DNA of 64,000 bases from Streptomyces sp. CoH27 (GTDB lineage: Bacteria > Actinomycetota > Actinomycetes > Streptomycetales > Streptomycetaceae): the NCBI RefSeq assembly GCF_020181035.1, contig NZ_JAIQYY010000009.1, positions 124,001 to 188,000 of the forward strand, written 5' to 3'. The notes under the pieces are model-generated. The model had not been told where the DNA came from and did not search any database. It was given only the letters and a program-made list of their open reading frames with translations. Positions 60,875-64,000 of the stretch are shown here, piece after piece. Position numbers and translations under genes: made by a program. The stretch's first letter is position 1; every line of letters begins with the position of its first letter.

Positions 60875-62020
60875 ATGACCAGCTGGCTGCCGCTGAGCCC
60901 GGCGGAGCGCTCCGTGGCGATCGAGGTGCTCGTACACGGTCCGCTGTCGCGCACCGAGCTGGCCCGGCGTCTCGGGCTCTCCCAGGGCAGTCTCACCCGG
61001 CTGACCAAGCCGCTGATCGAATCCGGGCTGCTGGTGGAGACCCCCGAGACAGGGGCGGCTCAGGCGCGCCAGGGCCGCCCTTCGCAGCCGCTCGGGGTGG
61101 TGGCCGACGCCCGCTCCTTCCTCGGCTTCAAGGTCACCGGCGACATGGTCTACGGCGTCGTCACCACGCTGCGCAGTGAGGTCACCGCCCGCCTGGAGCG
61201 GCCGCTGACCACGCACGCCCCGGCCGCCGTCGCCGACGTGGTCGCCGCACTGTCCGCCGAGCTCGCCGAGGGGCGCCCCGCCGCGGCCGGTATCGGGATC
61301 GGCGTCGGCGGTCTGGTGCGGGAGCGCGCGGTGGTCGAGGAGTCGCCGTTCCTCGGCTGGCGGGACGTGCCACTCGCCGCACTGGTCCGGGACCGGACCG
61401 GGCTGCCGGTCGTCGTGGAGAACGACGTCGCCGCCCTGACCGAGGCGGAGACCTGGTTCGGCGCGGGCCGTGGCCTCGACCGCTTCGCGCTGCTGACCAT
61501 CGGCGCCGGCATCGGCTACGGACTGGTGCTCGGCGGCCGGCGCGTGCCGTTCGCGGAAGAGGGCCGCGGTCCCGGCCGGCACTGGATCATCGACCCGTAC
61601 GGCCCGCTCACCCCGGACGGCGCGCGCGGCAGCGCCGTGTCCTTGCTCACCGTTCCGAGCATCGAATACCAGATCCGCGCCGCGACCGGCCGCGACACCT
61701 CCTACGCGGAGATCCTCGCCGGTGCCGCCGCGGGCGAGCCCATGGCCGCCCGGGTCGTCGGCGAGGCCGCCCGCGCGCTCGGCACCCTGATCGCCCAGAT
61801 CGCCAACTTCGCCCTGCCGCAGAAGATCCTGCTCGCCGGCGAGGGGGTCGGACTCATGGATGTGGCTGGGGCCACGGTCCACGAGACCGTCCGCGCCCAC
61901 CGCCACCCGCTCGCCGATGCCGTGGACCTGGAGACGAAGGTCTCCGACTTCCACGACTGGGCGCGCGGCGCCGCCGTACTGGCGATCCAGGTGCTCGTAC
62001 TGGGTGAGGGGAGAGTGTGA
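60875..62020 (+). CDS. ROK-family transcriptional regulator
   Basis: This 381-aa protein has an N-terminal winged helix (LSRTELARRLGLSQGSLTRLTKPLIESGLL) and a ROK sugar-kinase-like domain (GIGIGVGGLV, VVENDVAALTEAE, LTIGAGIGYGLVLGG). The usual ROK zinc motif Cys-x-Cys-Gly-x2-Gly-Cys is absent from the region around residues 225-260, so its ligand domain is atypical. GGAGG sets ATG 60875. It probably controls the divergent oxidoreductase gene in response to a sugar. Confidence 0.9.
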   Translation: MTSWLPLSPAERSVAIEVLVHGPLSRTELARRLGLSQGSLTRLTKPLIESGLLVETPETGAAQARQGRPSQPLGVVADARSFLGFKVTGDMVYGVVTTLRSEVTARLERPLTTHAPAAVADVVAALSAELAEGRPAAAGIGIGVGGLVRERAVVEESPFLGWRDVPLAALVRDRTGLPVVVENDVAALTEAETWFGAGRGLDRFALLTIGAGIGYGLVLGGRRVPFAEEGRGPGRHWIIDPYGPLTPDGARGSAVSLLTVPSIEYQIRAATGRDTSYAEILAGAAAGEPMAARVVGEAARALGTLIAQIANFALPQKILLAGEGVGLMDVAGATVHETVRAHRHPLADAVDLETKVSDFHDWARGAAVLAIQVLVLGEGRV

Positions 62021-62132
62021 ACTCCCGTACGCGGATTGACAGATTGACGTGATGAGTAACACGGTCCGAAATGTCCGCATCGAGTGCACTTACTCACAAC
62101 GCCTTCACGCCGGTCGGCATATGCTTCACAGC

Positions 62133-62306
62133 ATGTCCACCACTGTTGAAGCCGCCCCCGAGCGATCGGCCGCGGAGGTCAACGAGGAGATCAGGGCCCT
62201 GTGGCGCCGGTCGGGCGGGACACTGACCACCGAGCAGCGCGCGCAGTACCAGCGCCTCGTGATGGAGTGGGCCGCCGCGGCCCCGCGATCGCAGCGAGCG
62301 GCCTGA
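62133..62306 (+). CDS. Small hydrophilic protein, unknown function
   Basis: This 57-aa (or up to 85-aa) helical protein includes SAAEVNEEIRALWRRSGG and TTEQRAQYQRLVMEWAAA. The ATG at 62133 is one of several in-frame starts (62049, 62052, 62121) and none has a good ribosome site. TATGCT at 62119-62124 could be a -10 box for a nearly leaderless message. It ends before a strong terminator. The family is not recognised. Confidence 0.6.
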   Translation: MSTTVEAAPERSAAEVNEEIRALWRRSGGTLTTEQRAQYQRLVMEWAAAAPRSQRAA

Positions 62307-62338
62307 CCGGCCTCGCGCGGACCGCGCCGTAACCTCCA

Positions 62339-62364
62339 GGGCACCCGTGACCGCACGGGTGCCC
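62339..62364. terminator. Hairpin terminator between the small gene and the anchored protease
   Basis: A perfect 11-bp stem (GGGCACCCGTG / CACGGGTGCCC) with a 4-nt loop is followed by TTGTCG. It lies 32 bp after the small gene and also serves the convergent protease. Confidence 0.8.
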
Positions 62365-62370
62365 TTGTCG

Positions 62371-62416
62371 TAACCGCCGTAAACCGCCGTAACCGCCGTA
62401 ACCGCCGTAACCGCCG
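62371..62416. repeat. Five tandem 9-bp repeats (TAACCGCCG)
   Basis: Five copies of TAACCGCCG (the second has one extra A) run from 62371 to 62416 and end 5 bp before the stop codon of the anchored protease. This simple repeat lies in the 3' non-coding sequence. Confidence 0.85.
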
Positions 62417-62421
62417 TCTCG

Positions 62422-63828
62422 TCAGCCCCAGGTCGCCGAGTAGTACCGCTGATAGGCCTTGCGGTCCTGCTCGGCTCGGATGTATCGGGTGGCGACGAGC
62501 GCGATCAGACTGCCCGCGATGACCAGCAGCCCCGGACCGATGTTCCGGGTGTCCGTCAGCCGGGCCAGCAGCGTTTCGTTCTGGCCGCCGGACACCGGCG
62601 CCGCCGAGCCCGGCGAGACCGCGCTCGGCGCGATCGCGGCCTGCGTGGCCGCGGGGGAGGGAGCGGCGCTCTGGGCGGTGCCGCCGGAGTTCTGGGCGTT
62701 CCGGGCGTTCTGGGCGGCGGCGCTCTGGGCCGACACGATGAGCTTGACGTTCAACGCCGCCATCGCCTTCGTGACCGGCTGGAAGAACGTCGTCCCGCCC
62801 GCCGTGCAGTCCCCGCTGCCGCCCGAGGTGACACCGAGCGCGATGCCGTCGGAGAACAGCGGGCCGCCGCTGTCGCCGGGCTCGGCACACACATTCGTCT
62901 GGATGAGCCCGGTGACCGTGCCCTCGGGGTAGTTGACGGTGGCGTTCAGCGCGGTGACCGTCCCGTCGTGCAGACCGCTGGTGCTGCCGCTGCGGAACAC
63001 CCGCTGCCCCACCTGCGCATCGGCCGCCCCCGTGATCCGCACCCCGTTGCCGCCGCCGATCGCGACGACGTCGGCGCCGTCACCGGCCGTGCCGGAGGCG
63101 TACTTCACGAGCGAGAAGTCGTTGCCGGGGAAGGTGCTGCTCACCGTCTGCCCCAGCTGCCGGTTGCCCTGGTTGTCGGCGAACCAGGTGGATCCGGCCG
63201 GACCGCAGTGCCCGGCGGTGAGGATGAAGGCGCTCTGCCCGTCGGTCACGTTGAACCCCGCCGAGCAGCGGCCGCCGGTCGACAGGATCGGCTGGGCGCC
63301 GTTCAGCCGTGTGGTGAAGGTGCCCTTCGTACGCTCCATCCGCACGAAGTCGCCTATTTTCGCGGTCAGATGGCTCATCCGGGACCAGTCGTCCCGGGAG
63401 ACCGTGCTGTCCGCGCTCACCATGACCTGGTTGGTCCGGTAGTCCACCGCCCACGCGGTGCCCGCCACCCGGGGTGCCGAACGCAGCGCGGCCGTGGCCG
63501 ACTTGAGCTCGTCCATGCTGTGCGCGACGACCTTGGCCTCGGCCCCCGCGCCGCGCACCGCCAGTGCCGCCGCGTCGTCGGTCACCGCCACCACCGGCCG
63601 CCCGTCGGCGCCGATCCAGCTGCCCGCCGTACGTGCCGTGCCGAGCCGCGCCACCAGCGCGGCGCCGGTGTCCCCGGTACCGGTGGGGGCGGCCAGGGCT
63701 CTCACGGCGGCCGGAGGTGTCTCGCTCGCCATGGCCGCCTGGGTGACCATCGCGCCCCCCAGAAGGAGTCCGCCGACCGCCGCCAGGCGTGTCACTCGCC
63801 GGACGATGCGTCGTCGTGCGTGCCGCAT
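62422..63828 (-). CDS. Membrane-anchored streptogrisin-like S1 serine protease
   Basis: This 468-aa protein has a signal peptide (about 1-34), a propeptide and a chymotrypsin-fold domain with His207 (LTAGHCGPAG), Asp237 (GNDFSLVKY) and Ser320 (EPGDSGGPLF). After an Ala/Gln/Ser-rich linker the end has a hydrophobic helix (IGPGLLVIAGSLIALVATRYI, about 432-453) and a basic cytosolic tail (RAEQDRKAYQRYY). This indicates a protease held at the outer face of the membrane, unlike the free paralogue at 9122-10606. ATG 63828 follows GGGAG; an upstream in-frame GTG exists. Confidence 0.9.
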   Translation of the reverse strand: MRHARRRIVRRVTRLAAVGGLLLGGAMVTQAAMASETPPAAVRALAAPTGTGDTGAALVARLGTARTAGSWIGADGRPVVAVTDDAAALAVRGAGAEAKVVAHSMDELKSATAALRSAPRVAGTAWAVDYRTNQVMVSADSTVSRDDWSRMSHLTAKIGDFVRMERTKGTFTTRLNGAQPILSTGGRCSAGFNVTDGQSAFILTAGHCGPAGSTWFADNQGNRQLGQTVSSTFPGNDFSLVKYASGTAGDGADVVAIGGGNGVRITGAADAQVGQRVFRSGSTSGLHDGTVTALNATVNYPEGTVTGLIQTNVCAEPGDSGGPLFSDGIALGVTSGGSGDCTAGGTTFFQPVTKAMAALNVKLIVSAQSAAAQNARNAQNSGGTAQSAAPSPAATQAAIAPSAVSPGSAAPVSGGQNETLLARLTDTRNIGPGLLVIAGSLIALVATRYIRAEQDRKAYQRYYSATWG

Positions 63829-64000
63829 GCATGGCTCCCGAAGCCGAACCCGAACGCGCACCGCCCGTACCGGCAGCGCGAGACCCCCGGCTCATCGGGG
63901 GGCCGCACTCCCATACGGGAGTCACGGCCCCGGCGTTCAGCGGAATCGGCGCCGCCCTGCGGGTGAGGGACGTTCCGCCGCCACCGCAACCCCGCCCGGA

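Noticed and set aside
62371..62416. The 9-bp tandem repeat as a CRISPR array
   Set aside because: Units are only 9 bp and contiguous, without spacers, and no cas gene is present.

Overview
The window is about 64 kb of very high-GC DNA with dense, GC-skewed third-position coding. It almost certainly comes from a Streptomyces chromosome. The evidence is a ram/amf-type (SapB) aerial-hyphae lanthipeptide cluster, a mycothiol-dependent formaldehyde dehydrogenase, two streptogrisin-like secreted proteases, SpoIIE-type phosphatases with GAF/PAS sensors, a single rare TTA (bldA-type) codon placed in the cluster regulator, and many GTG or TTG starts.

Left third (1-23.5 kb): a DHA2-type MFS exporter is cut by the left edge and has two operator-like palindromes upstream. 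A YihY-type membrane protein follows. Then comes a minus-strand NHLM-type peptide export operon: a 71-aa double-glycine precursor, an HlyD-like protein, a C39 peptidase/ABC exporter and a second ABC protein. Next are a hotdog thioesterase, a streptogrisin-like protease and a GAF/PAS/SpoIIE phosphatase. The ram cluster follows: ramR (TTA codon, convergent), ramB, ramA, a 36-aa ramS (18005-18115) and ramC. A second multidomain SpoIIE phosphatase is divergent from ramC. Both peptide systems have strong stem-loops between the precursor gene and the transport genes.

Middle (23.5-42 kb): an extra respiratory gene set holds a cytochrome b with a 21-bp minisatellite in its 5' coding region, convergent with cytochrome oxidase subunits I and IV. 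After an rmlB remnant comes a marR-MFS-isochorismatase operon preceded by four 14-bp direct repeats, then a phosphoesterase, an acetyltransferase and an IS5-type transposase remnant. A complete molybdenum hydroxylase operon (coxS-L-M-D-E-F-G order, form II active-site loop) follows, with a perfect 14-bp palindrome near its promoter. An OtrA/Tet(M)-type ribosomal protection gene has an overlapping leader ORF.

Right third (42-64 kb): mostly carbohydrate and redox metabolism. A secreted GH5 enzyme, a secreted beta-propeller protein and a TetR regulator appear to share an operator (CTTACT-N4-AGTAAG). Then come a zinc alcohol dehydrogenase, a GT1 glycosyltransferase, a GH27 alpha-galactosidase with a ricin-type lectin domain, folD, an NTF2-like protein, a small secreted protein, a frameshifted PKS acyltransferase remnant, mscR with an MBL-fold hydrolase, DUF4180, an SDR, a PLP decarboxylase, an L,D-transpeptidase, a Gfo/Idh/MocA oxidoreductase with a divergent ROK regulator, and a membrane-anchored streptogrisin-like protease.

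The most interesting content is the pair of short-peptide export systems about 10 kb apart. One makes a SapB-like lanthipeptide and the other a cysteine-free, uncharged, internally repeated peptide with no modification enzyme nearby. I saw no tRNA, rRNA or CRISPR array. All function calls come from reading motifs and gene context; no database search was run.
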